NCBI GenBank assembly: GCA_015075405.1
Contig: JABTUK010000004.1
Coordinates: 1,302,001-1,366,000, forward strand
Length of the DNA stretch: 64,000 nt
DNA from: Anaerolineales bacterium
GTDB lineage: Bacteria > Chloroflexota > Anaerolineae > 4572-78 > J111
Reading direction: 5' to 3'
Notes under the pieces: generated by a model
What the model was told of the DNA's origin: nothing
The model's input: the letters and a program-made list of their open reading frames with translations, nothing else
Database searches by the model: none
Translations under genes and position numbers: made by a program
Part shown: positions 32,410-41,549 of the stretch, in pieces
How positions within the stretch are numbered: the stretch's first letter is position 1
Layout of the letters: each line of letters starts with the position of its first letter

Positions 32410-33441
32410 TTAATCGGGTAATGCCTGAGCCAGAAAGCGCAGGGCATTGCCCCCCATAACCAGAGCGGCTTCGTTGGTTGAAAAGCCGTGGGCCAGCAGG
32501 GCTTGATAAAAATCGGGTAGGATAGTTACATCGGGCAGCGCGGGAGTAGCGCCGGGGCTGATATTCAAGGTGGCTAATTCTTGGGCGCTTAACTGCATGC
32601 CCGGCAGATAATTGGTAAAGTCTGGTCCCAGCGCCAGGTGTTCCACCCCCACTAGACCAGCAATGTGCTCTACCTGCTTGAGCAACCCCGGCAGCAAATC
32701 GCCCCCACCAGGAGTGACAAATTCAGGGTAGAAGTTAAGGCCGATTAAGCCGCCTCGCTCGGCCAGAGCTTTGATTTGAGCATCGCTGAGATTGCGATGA
32801 TGAGGACAAACAGCCGCGCTGTTGGAATGGCTGGCCAGTACTGGTCCCCGGCTGTGTTCTAACGCCGACCAGAAGCCGGCTTCGTTCAGGTGCGAGACAT
32901 CCAGGATAATCGGATAATCGGCCAGGCGGGCCACCAACTGCCGCCCCAGGTAGGTCAATCCTGCGCCGGTATCTTCGCCGCTGCCTTCGGCCAGGGCGTT
33001 GGCTCGATTCCAGGTGAGGCTCATCATCCGTAGCCCCACCTCGAAAAAGAGCCGGGTCAGGCTTATATCCCGGCCTATACCCTCGGCTCCTTCCATGGCT
33101 AACAAAACCCCAATTTTGTCGCTCTCCAAGACGCGGACCAAATCCGCTTTGGTTTTGATCACAGCAAAATAATCGCCGGCTTCGTCCAACTCCTGCAAAA
33201 AGGCATTGATAATCAAAAGGGTTTGGCGCAGGGCCGCTTCGGGCAAATTAATCGTGTCAAAGTAAATGGGCAATACTTGAATTTTGACTCCGCCTTGCCG
33301 GAGCGGCTCCAGGTGATGGGTCTCCAGGGTGTGGCGCTCGCCCTTAAACTCGCGGCGATGGGTCACATCGTACAATATGTCTCCGTGTAAATCAACGATG
33401 GGGGGAAGGGTCATATTGAGCACATCTGGATACCCCCACAT
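32410..33441 (-). CDS. Membrane-dipeptidase family (M19) peptidase
   Basis: 343 aa. Renal-dipeptidase-like zinc peptidase hydrolysing dipeptides, some with D-amino acids. Visible metal/active-site segments are VDLHGDILYD near the start, AMEGAEGIG, ILDVSHLNEAGFW and VLASHSNS, then LALGPDFTN. I chose the ATG at 33441 because it overlaps the truD stop as TGATG; a TTG one codon earlier is also in frame. No signal peptide, so probably cytosolic. Confidence 0.92.
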   Translation of the reverse strand: MWGYPDVLNMTLPPIVDLHGDILYDVTHRREFKGERHTLETHHLEPLRQGGVKIQVLPIYFDTINLPEAALRQTLLIINAFLQELDEAGDYFAVIKTKADLVRVLESDKIGVLLAMEGAEGIGRDISLTRLFFEVGLRMMSLTWNRANALAEGSGEDTGAGLTYLGRQLVARLADYPIILDVSHLNEAGFWSALEHSRGPVLASHSNSAAVCPHHRNLSDAQIKALAERGGLIGLNFYPEFVTPGGGDLLPGLLKQVEHIAGLVGVEHLALGPDFTNYLPGMQLSAQELATLNISPGATPALPDVTILPDFYQALLAHGFSTNEAALVMGGNALRFLAQALPD

Positions 33442-34643
33442 CAAGCCGAGACCTGATTCTTCATAATTTCAGCCATGACCGTTGTGGCGTATGCCCCTGG
33501 CTGAAGCTCGAAGGAGACCCACAGCCCGTCATCCCACCACGCCCTGGCCTGTTTGAGGTTGATACGATAAGGACGGCGCGCGCCCTCCAGTTTCAGGCCG
33601 GGAAGTTTAAAGTCGTCAGGAGTTAACCCTTTAACCGCCAAGACAGTTCGCTCTCGCTGTCCTGGCTCGCTTTCCGCCATGAGGGTTTTAGGACCAAAGA
33701 GTGGCCCGGAGGGGCTGATTTCAAAACGGTCGGCCCGAGGCTGCTCCACAGCAGCGTCGCGCACGACAAAAGCAGCGCCTTTCCCATGAATGTAGGCTAC
33801 ATCGCCGTTTTCCAAACAATCCAGGCGGTCAAGCCGGTTCACCAGCAACTCGTTAAACAGTTGCGATTGAAACGCCGAGACAAAGAAACTTTTTAACTTG
33901 CCATCCAAAGCGTTAAAGGCAGCTTCAAGCTGGCCGCCTGTTTTAACGATGGCCGCCAGGACACGCCGTTCGTCGGGCAGGTTGTTGGGCCATTGGGCCA
34001 GGGCTTCACCCCAGCGCGCTTCATCTATGAGCTGCCGGGCAGCCTGGATGTGGGGCGCTTCGTGCGGTTGCGGGCGGCCCAGATAGTGAGCCACAAATTC
34101 GGCGGCATTTCGCCGCACCAACATTTCGCCCAGAACGTGGGTGTTCTCACGGTGGCCGAAGCGCTGCTCGCCAAAAAAGTTGGGCACGCCTTTTTGCCGT
34201 AAGACCGCCATCACTGCTTCGGCCTGGGGCAGCGCCTCCGGCGTCACCTGGCGTACCCGGATGACAAAACGATTGCCGGCCAGATGTCCTATTTTTAATT
34301 TGTTGTGATGGCGGTTCACCCGTAGGATTTTTATGTTGGGGATATTGAGCGCCGCGACCGCTTCCGGCGTCACCCGGTCAATAGATAAAGTTTGACGTGT
34401 TATCGCCTGAGCGTCTTTCAACCCGGCGTGTCCAATATCACCGGGCGAAATCCCGAGGGCGCGGGCAATCATTTTGATGGCGACATAGGTGGACAGCCCC
34501 CGCTTTTCAATTTCGACGTAAACGTGCTGGCCCTGGCCGGCGGGGGCATAAAGGGGGATTTCTTCAACAAAAAAGTCTTCGGGTTCAGCCTTGAGTTGAC
34601 CTCCGATTCCAGGCAGGTCGGCGGTAAGGTAGGGTAAAATCAT
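33441..34643 (-). CDS. truD: tRNA pseudouridine(13) synthase TruD
   Basis: 400 aa. Isomerises U13 in tRNA. Catalytic Asp lies in GLKDAQAITRQ (about residue 76). Other TruD landmarks are EDFFVEEIPLY near the start, GNRFVIRVR, and NFFGEQRFGHRENTH. Insert-domain length is in the family range. Translationally coupled to the downstream dipeptidase gene. Confidence 0.95.
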   Translation of the reverse strand: MILPYLTADLPGIGGQLKAEPEDFFVEEIPLYAPAGQGQHVYVEIEKRGLSTYVAIKMIARALGISPGDIGHAGLKDAQAITRQTLSIDRVTPEAVAALNIPNIKILRVNRHHNKLKIGHLAGNRFVIRVRQVTPEALPQAEAVMAVLRQKGVPNFFGEQRFGHRENTHVLGEMLVRRNAAEFVAHYLGRPQPHEAPHIQAARQLIDEARWGEALAQWPNNLPDERRVLAAIVKTGGQLEAAFNALDGKLKSFFVSAFQSQLFNELLVNRLDRLDCLENGDVAYIHGKGAAFVVRDAAVEQPRADRFEISPSGPLFGPKTLMAESEPGQRERTVLAVKGLTPDDFKLPGLKLEGARRPYRINLKQARAWWDDGLWVSFELQPGAYATTVMAEIMKNQVSA

Positions 34644-34657
34644 AAAATTAGGAGGGG

Positions 34658-35461
34658 TTATTTGGAAGCCTGGGCTTTCATATCGGCCATGAGATTAGCT
34701 GCATGTTTCTGGCAATCGGCAAAGCGGGGCCAGTTGGCGTCGCTCACTTCCATAGCCTCGGTGAATTTTTTGGACGCTTTTTTGATTAAATCCTGCACTT
34801 TGGGGTGGGTCAAGGGGACACCCGATTGAATTTGCGCCTGAATACTGGCAATATCACCCAAGCCTTCATAGTAGAGACGGTCGGCTTTTTTGTAGTCAGG
34901 AGCTGCCGGTTCATCTGGTTCCGCTAAGCCAACCGAGTCGCGAATAAATTCATCGGCTCCTTCAAGGAAGGGTTGGCTAAAAACAGTCCCATCGGGCAAA
35001 ATAGTGCCATCCATTTTGGCGTCGGCCAGCTTGGCTTTCCACCACCACTTTCCCGGATCGGTGTTTTTGAGACAAGCGTTTTTTAAATTTGCGCCCTCAA
35101 AGTTAGCCGAAGCAATAATCGAGCCGGTTAAGTCAACCCCTTCTAAGTTGGCCCAGCGCAGGTCGGCGCCGCTCAAATCTACACCGCGCATAACTGCCCC
35201 TCTAAAATCGGCGCCCTTGAGATTGGCTTTGGCCAGGTTAGCGCCTTTAAAGTTAGCCCCGCGCAGGTTGGCGGCGCTAAAACTGGCTCGTTCCAAAATG
35301 GCTCGCTCAAAAGTGGCCCCCATTAAATTAGCGCCCTCAAAAATAATGCCGGCCAATCTGTTTTTGGCAAAATTACCAGGCGGGTCTACCGTAAAGCTTT
35401 TAAACTCACGATAACCACTTTTATACTGTCTAATAATATCTTCAGCCGTCTTCTTTTTCAT
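34658..35461 (-). CDS. Pentapeptide-repeat protein
   Basis: 267 aa. Residues about 38-135 are a run of A(D/N)Lxx repeats (FEGANLMGATFERAILERAS onward) forming a right-handed beta-helix. The N-terminal 35 residues and the last roughly 70 (helical, Lys/Ala-rich) are not repeats. Such proteins are common in filamentous bacteria; some bind DNA gyrase, most are of unknown role. It lies 14 bp downstream of the truD start on the same strand but reads separately. No signal peptide. Function not assignable. Confidence 0.88.
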   Translation of the reverse strand: MKKKTAEDIIRQYKSGYREFKSFTVDPPGNFAKNRLAGIIFEGANLMGATFERAILERASFSAANLRGANFKGANLAKANLKGADFRGAVMRGVDLSGADLRWANLEGVDLTGSIIASANFEGANLKNACLKNTDPGKWWWKAKLADAKMDGTILPDGTVFSQPFLEGADEFIRDSVGLAEPDEPAAPDYKKADRLYYEGLGDIASIQAQIQSGVPLTHPKVQDLIKKASKKFTEAMEVSDANWPRFADCQKHAANLMADMKAQASK

Positions 35462-35588
35462 TCGAAATGCTTCTCCGTCGGGTGGTGGTACTTTAGCAAA
35501 AAGAGTCTATTTCGATTATAACATTCCTGCATCGAAGTGCAAGTCATTCCTGACCAAAAGCCTAATATTTTCCCCGGAGTTTAATAGT

Positions 35589-35981
35589 GTGAATAATTCA
35601 TTAACCTTTAAAACCGTTAACACCATTCTCTATTGCCAGAAATGGGCCGAAACCGTAGCCTTTTATAAACACAGCCTGGCCTTGCCTGTCTTGTTTGCTT
35701 CAGATTGGTTTGTAGAATTTGAGTTAGGCCCAGCAGCCCGGCTTAGCGTCGCCGACGAACGACGAGCCAAGATAAAAAGCAGTGGGGGGGCTGGCCTTAC
35801 ATTAACTTTGCAGGTGGAAAACGCCGACGCGACCTGGGCCGATTTACACACTCGCGGCGTGGAATTGGAACCGCTCCGAGACCATGCCTGGGGAGCGCGA
35901 GTCTTTTATTTTTATGATCCCGAAGGGCGCCGGCTGGAAATTTGGTCGGCTCTGAGGGAGAAAAGAGAAACCGGCAGGTAA
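35589..35981 (+). CDS. Glyoxalase/bleomycin-resistance/dioxygenase-fold protein
   Basis: 130 aa, GTG start. A single VOC-fold chain: NTILYCQKWAETVAFYKHSLALPV at the start and FYFYDPEGRRLEIWS at the end, with Glu of RRLEIW as a likely metal ligand. The class includes glyoxalase I and antibiotic-binding proteins; substrate is unknown. The last 56 bp of the gene are part of a 165-bp segment that is duplicated downstream, and the stop codon lies in a perfect stem (ACCGGCAGGTA/TACCTGCCGGT). Confidence 0.85.
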   Translation: MNNSLTFKTVNTILYCQKWAETVAFYKHSLALPVLFASDWFVEFELGPAARLSVADERRAKIKSSGGAGLTLTLQVENADATWADLHTRGVELEPLRDHAWGARVFYFYDPEGRRLEIWSALREKRETGR

Positions 35982-36300
35982 GGGGGGGTACCTGCCGGTC
36001 TAAGGAGGAGAGTCAAAAGGTGTCGCCCTCTTGTCTCTGTCCGATGCTGCAAGCACAGTGTAACACGCTCTTGCCGCAAACGGTAGTGATGAATGTCACT
36101 AGAAGTTAATGACATTTGTCTGTTAGTGTTGGGATGGCGCCGGCTGGAAATTTGGTCGGCTCTGAGGGAGAAAAGAGAAACCGGCAGGTAAGGGGGGGTA
36201 CCTGCCGGTCTAAGGAGGAGAGTCAAAAGGTGTCGCCCTCTTGTCTCTGTCCGATGCTGCAAGCACAGTGTAACACGCTCTTGCCGCAAACGGTAGTGAT
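35926..36300 (+). repeat. 165-bp tandem duplication of a gene 3' end and its hairpin
   Basis: 35926-36090 and 36136-36300 are identical, offset 210 bp. Each copy holds the last codons of the glyoxalase gene, the ACCGGCAGGTA hairpin, and 90 bp after it. A 45-bp spacer (36091-36135) with the small inverted repeat AATGTCA/TGACATT separates them. Perfect identity means the event is recent or maintained by conversion. Together with 36301-36523 this explains the 542-bp gene-free gap; the remainder holds a GTGATTTTTATCAC stem and the rel leader. Confidence 0.95.
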
Positions 36301-36418
36301 TTTTATCACTATTAGATAGTGACAAACGTCACATGGCTGATAATATTTTATCGGTTAAAGCCGTTGCTTAATTGGTGGTGGTGGAGTATACTACCTTTGC
36401 AATCAAAACTATAGGGAA

Positions 36419-36487
36419 ACCAAATATATTCCGGTATGGAGAGGCGTTGCCGACGACACCTTTTCATGCCGGATTAACATATTTGGG
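36419..36487 (+). promoter_or_regulatory. Long leader hairpin upstream of rel
   Basis: CCAAATAT (36420-36427) pairs with ATATTTGG (36479-36486), and TCCGGTATG (36430-36438) with CATGCCGGA (36465-36473), one G:U. It lies 37 bp before the rel start with GGTTTTT after it, so it could act as an attenuator or protein-binding leader. Confidence 0.5.
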
Positions 36488-36523
36488 TTTTTAGCTGATA
36501 CAAGTGAAGTAGAGGTAACATTA

Positions 36524-38737
36524 ATGGTTGCCGTTAAATCTGAAATTACCGCGCAAGATGCCGTAGAATTTGAGGGCTGGCTCAAGGCGATTGAGCCGGG
36601 GCGTTCAAAAATGGATATGGATCTTATTCGTCGGGCTTGTTTTGTGGCGCAACAGGCTCACCAGGGGCAAACACGAGCTTCGGGTGAGCCTTATTTTCAA
36701 CACTCCCTGGCTGTAGCCAATATTCTGGCCGATTTGCGGTTGGATTCGGAAACCCTGGCGGCGGCAGTTCTGCATGATGTTTTGGAGGATACTCCTGTTA
36801 CTCTGGAAGAACTCGAAACAGAATTTGGCTTGACCGTAGCCAAACTCGTTGATGGCGTCACCAAAATGGGCCAGATTCAAGAGTATCGAGGACAAGAAAG
36901 GAAAACAAAGAAGGAACGCGCCCAGGCTGAGAGTTTGCGCAAAATGTTGATTGCCATGGTGGATGATGTGCGGGTGGTGTTGATTAAATTGGCCGACCGG
37001 ACTCATAATATGCGGACCCTGGTTCATCTGCGGGAGGACAAACGCCAACGGATTGCCAGGGAAACGCTGGATATCTTTGCCCCGTTGGCAAACCGGTTGG
37101 GTATCTGGCAAATTAAATGGGAATTGGAAGACCTTTCTTTTCGCTACCTTGAGCCGGAACTATACAAGCAAATTGCCAGTATGGTGGATGAGCGCCGGAT
37201 TAACCGTGAGCAGTATATTAATCGCGTGGCTGAAAAGCTAAAGGCAGAATTACAGCTTAGAGGCATTGAAGCCGAGGTGACAGGCCGGCCCAAACATATC
37301 TATAGTATCTGGCGCAAGATGAAACGCAAAGGGGTTAACTTTGATCAAATTTATGATGTCCAGGCGGTGCGGGTTTTAGTAGATGAAATTGCCGATTGTT
37401 ACGCCGTGTTAGGAATTGTGCATACACTCTGGCGGCCCGTTCCTGGCGAGTTTGACGATTATATTGCCACGCCCAAAGATAATTTGTATCGTTCGCTCCA
37501 TACAGCGGTTTTTGGGCCAGAAGGCAAAACAATTGAGGTCCAGATTCGCACGCACGAAATGCACCAGGATGCCGAATTGGGTGTCGCGGCGCACTGGCGC
37601 TATAAAGAAGGGGCCAGGTCTAATCTTAATTTTGACCGCAAAGTGGCCTGGCTGCGCCAGTTGATGGAGTGGAAAGACGATGTGGCCGACGCCACCGAAT
37701 TTATTGACCAGGTTAAGGCCGAAGTCTTTCAAGACCGGGTCCACGTGTTGACTCCGCAGGGAGACGCCATTGATTTACCAGCCGGGGCCACGCCGATTGA
37801 TTTTGCCTACCATATCCATACCGAAATCGGCCACCGCTGCCGGGGCGCGAAAGTGAATGGCCGGATTGTGCCGCTGACTTACAAATTAAAGAACGGTGAA
37901 CAGGTAGAAATTTTAACGGCCAAACGCGGCGGCCCCAGCCGGGATTGGATCAACAACCAGTTAGGCTATCTCAAAACGGCGCGGGCCAGGGCCAAAGTGC
38001 GGCAGTGGTTTAAGCGGCTTAATTATGAAGAAAACGTAACGCATGGCCGAACCATCCTGGATCGGGAGCTACACCGGCTGGGTGTGGCCGAGGTTAACCA
38101 CGAAAAACTGGCCCGTGAATTTAATTACAGCAAGGTAGATGATTTTCTGGCCGCCATTGGCCGCGGCGATATTAACCCGTCGCATATTGTCAGCGCCATC
38201 AACGACATTATCGAGGCCACTCAGCCCAGGGAAGAAAAAGAACTGTACTCGCTGACTTCGCCGACCACCACTCCCACTTCTCCAACCGGCATTCGGATTC
38301 AAGGGGTCGGCAACCTTTTGACCAACTTGGCGCAGTGCTGCCGGCCCGTGCCTGGCGATGATGCGATTATCGGTTTTATCACCCGCGGCCGGGGGGTAAC
38401 GATTCATCGCCGGGATTGTCCCAATGTTTTGCGGTTTAACGAGGAGGGGCGAGAGCGGTTGATTGAGGTGGATTGGGATACAAAGGGCGATGATACCTAC
38501 CCGGTTGACATCGAGATTGACGCCTTTGATCGCCCCGGTCTGCTGCGCGATATTACGGCGGTGGTGGCCAATGAAAAAATCAATATTAGCTCCGTCAGCG
38601 TCATCACCCGTCGCCAGGAACTTAAGGCTAAGGTTTATGCCACCCTGGAAATTGCCAATATTGACCAACTGAGCCGCGTGCTGGCTCTGATTGCCCAACT
38701 TCCCAATATCATCGAAGTCAGACGTCGGAGGAAATAG
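36524..38737 (+). CDS. rel: Bifunctional (p)ppGpp synthetase/hydrolase, RelA/SpoT family
   Basis: 737 aa. HD hydrolase domain with HDVLEDT (about 83) intact; synthetase domain with ATPKDNLYRSLHT and EVQIRT (about 337); TGS domain at about 402-460 (DRVHVLTPQGDAIDLPAGAT); a conserved Cys-containing region (AQCCRPVPGD) and a C-terminal ACT domain from about 660. Both catalytic halves look active, as in single-copy Rel enzymes. It makes and degrades the alarmone during starvation. lhgO follows after 4 bp. Confidence 0.96.
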   Translation: MVAVKSEITAQDAVEFEGWLKAIEPGRSKMDMDLIRRACFVAQQAHQGQTRASGEPYFQHSLAVANILADLRLDSETLAAAVLHDVLEDTPVTLEELETEFGLTVAKLVDGVTKMGQIQEYRGQERKTKKERAQAESLRKMLIAMVDDVRVVLIKLADRTHNMRTLVHLREDKRQRIARETLDIFAPLANRLGIWQIKWELEDLSFRYLEPELYKQIASMVDERRINREQYINRVAEKLKAELQLRGIEAEVTGRPKHIYSIWRKMKRKGVNFDQIYDVQAVRVLVDEIADCYAVLGIVHTLWRPVPGEFDDYIATPKDNLYRSLHTAVFGPEGKTIEVQIRTHEMHQDAELGVAAHWRYKEGARSNLNFDRKVAWLRQLMEWKDDVADATEFIDQVKAEVFQDRVHVLTPQGDAIDLPAGATPIDFAYHIHTEIGHRCRGAKVNGRIVPLTYKLKNGEQVEILTAKRGGPSRDWINNQLGYLKTARARAKVRQWFKRLNYEENVTHGRTILDRELHRLGVAEVNHEKLAREFNYSKVDDFLAAIGRGDINPSHIVSAINDIIEATQPREEKELYSLTSPTTTPTSPTGIRIQGVGNLLTNLAQCCRPVPGDDAIIGFITRGRGVTIHRRDCPNVLRFNEEGRERLIEVDWDTKGDDTYPVDIEIDAFDRPGLLRDITAVVANEKINISSVSVITRRQELKAKVYATLEIANIDQLSRVLALIAQLPNIIEVRRRRK

Positions 38738-38741
38738 ATAA

Positions 38742-39959
38742 ATGGAAACACAGGTGTACGATGTCGCCATCATCGGGGGAGGAATTGTTGGCCTGGCCAC
38801 TGCCCTGGCCCTGACTTCTCAGCGAGCGCTGGGGCTGATTGTGTTGGAAACGGAAGACCGGCTGGCCGCCCATCAAACCGGCCACAACAGCGGGGTTATC
38901 CATTCGGGGTTGTACTATAAACCCGGTTCCTTGAAGGCGCGCAATTGCGTGGCCGGTCGAGAGGCGTTGTATCGCTTCTGCCAGGAGCACCAGATTGCGC
39001 ATGACCGCTGCGGCAAAATTGTAGTAGCGACCCAGCCGGAGGAGCTGCCCCGGCTCAACAACCTAGAGGAACGGGGCCGGGCCAACGGCCTCAAGGGGCT
39101 GCGCCGGCTTGGCCCAGAGGAAATCAAAGCGTATGAACCACACGTAACCGGGCTGGCCGGCTTGTTGGTGCCGGAAACCGGCATTGTAGATTACCGGCAG
39201 GTGGCCGAAACTTACGCCCGCCTGGTTCGGCAAGCCGGGGGAACCATCCAGACCCAGACGCGCTTTCTGGGCTGCCACAGCCAGCCCAATGAACTGCGCC
39301 TGGAAACGACTCAGGGAGAAGTTCGCTGTCGTTATTTGATCAATTGTGGTGGGCTGCAATCGGATCGGGTGGCGCGCTTGTGTGGCGTTGAACCGGGTCT
39401 GCGGATTGTGCCTTTTCGGGGGGAATATTATGAGTTGGTCCCGGAACGGCAGTTTCTGGTTAAAAACCTGATTTATCCGGCGCCCGACCCGCAGTTCCCT
39501 TTTCTGGGGGTCCACTTTACGCGCATGATTCACGGCGGCGTCGAGGCCGGCCCCAACGCGGTTTTGGCCTTCAAACGAGAGGGCTATGATCGTTCCAGTT
39601 TCTCGCTGGCGGATACTTGGGATATTGCGACGTATAATGGCTTCTGGCGTCTGGCCAGCCGGCACTGGCGTATGAGTTTGGGCGAGTTTCATCGCTCCTA
39701 TAGCAAACGCGCCTTTGTTAAGGCTTTGCAACGCTTGCTGCCGGAGCTGACAATGGACGATGTTCATCCGGCCGGAGCCGGGGTGCGCGCTCAGGCCCTG
39801 GAACCAAGCGGCGCGTTGGTAGACGATTTTCGGATTGTTGAAGCCAAACGCATGATTCACGTCCTAAATGCCCCTTCGCCCGCGGCCACCGCTTCACTCA
39901 GTATTGGGCAAACCATTGCCCAGATGGCTGAAACACAGTTTGATTTGTTGAGAAATTAA
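38742..39959 (+). CDS. lhgO: L-2-hydroxyglutarate oxidase/dehydrogenase
   Basis: 405 aa FAD enzyme of the DAO family. Dinucleotide-binding start DVAIIGGGIVGLATALAL; LhgO-specific QTGHNSGVIHSGLYYKPGS follows; FRGEYYEL and HPAGAGVRAQAL complete the family pattern. Oxidises L-2-hydroxyglutarate to 2-oxoglutarate, passing electrons to quinone or oxygen. Starts 4 bp after rel and is probably co-transcribed; no functional link to the stringent response is established. Followed by a mobile element and a terminator. Confidence 0.93.
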   Translation: METQVYDVAIIGGGIVGLATALALTSQRALGLIVLETEDRLAAHQTGHNSGVIHSGLYYKPGSLKARNCVAGREALYRFCQEHQIAHDRCGKIVVATQPEELPRLNNLEERGRANGLKGLRRLGPEEIKAYEPHVTGLAGLLVPETGIVDYRQVAETYARLVRQAGGTIQTQTRFLGCHSQPNELRLETTQGEVRCRYLINCGGLQSDRVARLCGVEPGLRIVPFRGEYYELVPERQFLVKNLIYPAPDPQFPFLGVHFTRMIHGGVEAGPNAVLAFKREGYDRSSFSLADTWDIATYNGFWRLASRHWRMSLGEFHRSYSKRAFVKALQRLLPELTMDDVHPAGAGVRAQALEPSGALVDDFRIVEAKRMIHVLNAPSPAATASLSIGQTIAQMAETQFDLLRN

Positions 39960-39964
39960 CAGTA

Positions 39965-40057
39965 TCGGTGGATCCAATTTTCGGGGAGTGCGGCACGCCC
40001 ACGTGCCGCACGGAGCCGCACGTGGGCGTGCTGGCTCCTCAAATTTGGATCTACTGA
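39965..40057. mobile_element. MITE-like element, family 2 copy B
   Basis: 93 bp. Ends TCGGTGGATCCAATTTT and, reversed, TCAGTAGATCCAAATTT. The core is a GC-rich palindrome (GCGGCACGCCCACGTGC / GCACGTGGGCGTGC). Flanked by GTA on both sides (39962-39964, 40058-40060), a possible 3-bp target duplication. It sits directly after the lhgO stop. Confidence 0.82.
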
Positions 40058-40073
40058 GTATTGGTAAAGAAGC

Positions 40074-40109
40074 AAAAAATCCCGAAGGTCGTTTCCTTCG
40101 GGATTTTTT
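40074..40109. terminator. Bidirectional terminator between lhgO and DoxX
   Basis: AAAAAATCCCGAAGG pairs with CCTTCGGGATTTTTT across a 6-nt loop. Strong stem with T tract on both strands, between convergent genes. Confidence 0.92.
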
Positions 40110-40133
40110 ATTGAAACCACAAGCGAGGGCTTT

Positions 40134-40556
40134 TTAAGCAGAACTTTTAGTCAGACGGGCATCAAGCGACAGCAAGCCAGGTCCGGCCAGGGCAAAAAAG
40201 AGGCTGGCCGCCAGTAAGGTCAACACGAACTCATAGCCGCCATCGGAGACAAAAAAGCCGGCAGGTAAATGAACTGTTAATATGGCCACCAGCATATCAC
40301 CGGCCAGCAACAAGGCCACATATCGAGTCCCCAGACCCAGCAGTAAGGCCAGGCCACCCAAAAGCTCCACCGCAATGACTACTACGGCGGCCACCATGGG
40401 CAGCGGGATACCGAGCGAACCAAAGAAACCGGCGGTACCGCCCAACCCGAACATCAATAGTTTCTGTCCACCGTGGACTAAAAAAACCAGGCCGACGACC
40501 ACGCGGAGCACGACCAGGCCCCACTCTGCTAAAGTTTTGTTGTTTTGCCAATGCAT
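40134..40556 (-). CDS. DoxX-family membrane protein 1
   Basis: 140 aa, four predicted TM helices. DoxX signature: VVLRVVVGLVFLVHGGQKL and GTAGFFGSLGIPLP, then ELLGGLALLLGLGTR. The family is linked to quinone or thiol redox balance at the membrane in some bacteria. It lies 38 bp downstream of the YceI-like lipoprotein gene. A second DoxX member is at 43602-44012. Confidence 0.88.
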   Translation of the reverse strand: MHWQNNKTLAEWGLVVLRVVVGLVFLVHGGQKLLMFGLGGTAGFFGSLGIPLPMVAAVVVIAVELLGGLALLLGLGTRYVALLLAGDMLVAILTVHLPAGFFVSDGGYEFVLTLLAASLFFALAGPGLLSLDARLTKSSA

Positions 40557-40594
40557 GATTATTTTTTCCTCTTATTTGAATTTGTTTGGTAAAT

Positions 40595-41440
40595 TTATGA
40601 TTCTGAGCCTACTTCTTGGGCTACAAAATTTACGGTCACAGTCACACCGTCGGTTACTTCAAGAATCCCCAAAATTGAGGGCGGCTCAAAGCCATAATCC
40701 CGCATTAATAGATAGCTGGTGGCCGTACCGCTGAAGGTATTACCGTCCAGCCGGGCTGTTATATCGAAGGTTTGCGGCTTGGTAATATCCCGAACGGTCA
40801 TATCGCCGGTAACTTGAAAGGAGACATCCTGGCCTTCCACGGCATCAGCCGGGAAATTCTCAATCGAGGTAGCTTTGAACACGGCATTAGGATAGGTGTT
40901 CGACTCCAGCCACTCATTGCGAATCCGCTCGTCGCGGCGAGCTTCATCGCTGGTGAGGGTGCGCAGGTCTACGGTGAATTGGTTATCGGCTAACTGGACT
41001 TTATAGCCAGTGATTGTCAATTGAAATTGACCTTCGATGGCGTTGGTGCGGCCAATGGGATTGACAATATTGACCGGCCGATTGAAAAACTCTTCCTGCA
41101 CTTGATACATCGCTTCCGACTGTTCGGCTACAATCTGGAAAGTGCGTACCTGGGCATTGGTTTCAGCCGCTTCTGCTTCGGTTGTAGCCGGAGCCGCCGC
41201 TTCCTCAGTTGGCTCGGCGGGCGCTTCGGTAACTGCTGGAGCAGGGGCGGTTGGCTCCTCGGTTGCCGGGGTGGGGGTGGGCTGAGCCGGTTCTTCGGTC
41301 ACTGCGGGCATGGGCGTGTTGGTTGGCGCGGCGGCCTCGCTGACCGGCTCCGCGGGCGCTTGTTCGGTGGCCCCGGCACAGCCGGCCAAAACAATTCCCG
41401 TAATGGCTACTATTAAAAAAATAGAAATAAAGCGTGACAT
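40595..41440 (-). CDS. YceI-like lipoprotein
   Basis: 281 aa. Signal peptide with lipobox VLAGC (about 21), a roughly 75-residue Ala/Pro/Glu/Thr tether, then a YceI beta-barrel (about 100-275). Family features are FNRPVNIVNPIGRTNAIEGQF and NEWLESNTYPNAVFKAT, then DMTVRDITKPQTFD. YceI proteins bind polyisoprenoids such as quinones. AAGGAG precedes the ATG. Probably co-transcribed with DoxX 1. A second, unanchored YceI is at 45708-46262. Confidence 0.88.
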   Translation of the reverse strand: MSRFISIFLIVAITGIVLAGCAGATEQAPAEPVSEAAAPTNTPMPAVTEEPAQPTPTPATEEPTAPAPAVTEAPAEPTEEAAAPATTEAEAAETNAQVRTFQIVAEQSEAMYQVQEEFFNRPVNIVNPIGRTNAIEGQFQLTITGYKVQLADNQFTVDLRTLTSDEARRDERIRNEWLESNTYPNAVFKATSIENFPADAVEGQDVSFQVTGDMTVRDITKPQTFDITARLDGNTFSGTATSYLLMRDYGFEPPSILGILEVTDGVTVTVNFVAQEVGSES

Positions 41441-41475
41441 AGTTTCTCCTTATTTTGATTATTCTTGTGAGATTT

Positions 41476-41518
41476 CAAAGCAAAAGCGCAAAGCTTAAAA
41501 TTAACCTTTGCGCCTTTG
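41476..41518. repeat. Word-multimer hairpin (GCAAAG type)
   Basis: CAAAGCAAAAGCGCAAAG pairs imperfectly with CTTTGCGCCTTTG. It lies between the YceI lipoprotein and dioxygenase genes and uses words similar to the element at 42478-42622. Confidence 0.6.
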
Positions 41519-41549
41519 CCCTGATGGTTAAATTGGGTCAATTCAGTTT

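Noticed and set aside
35912..36325. Minus-strand frame that contains two identical 70-residue units
   Set aside because: The internal repeat is only the 165-bp DNA duplication read antisense; no evidence of a real protein.
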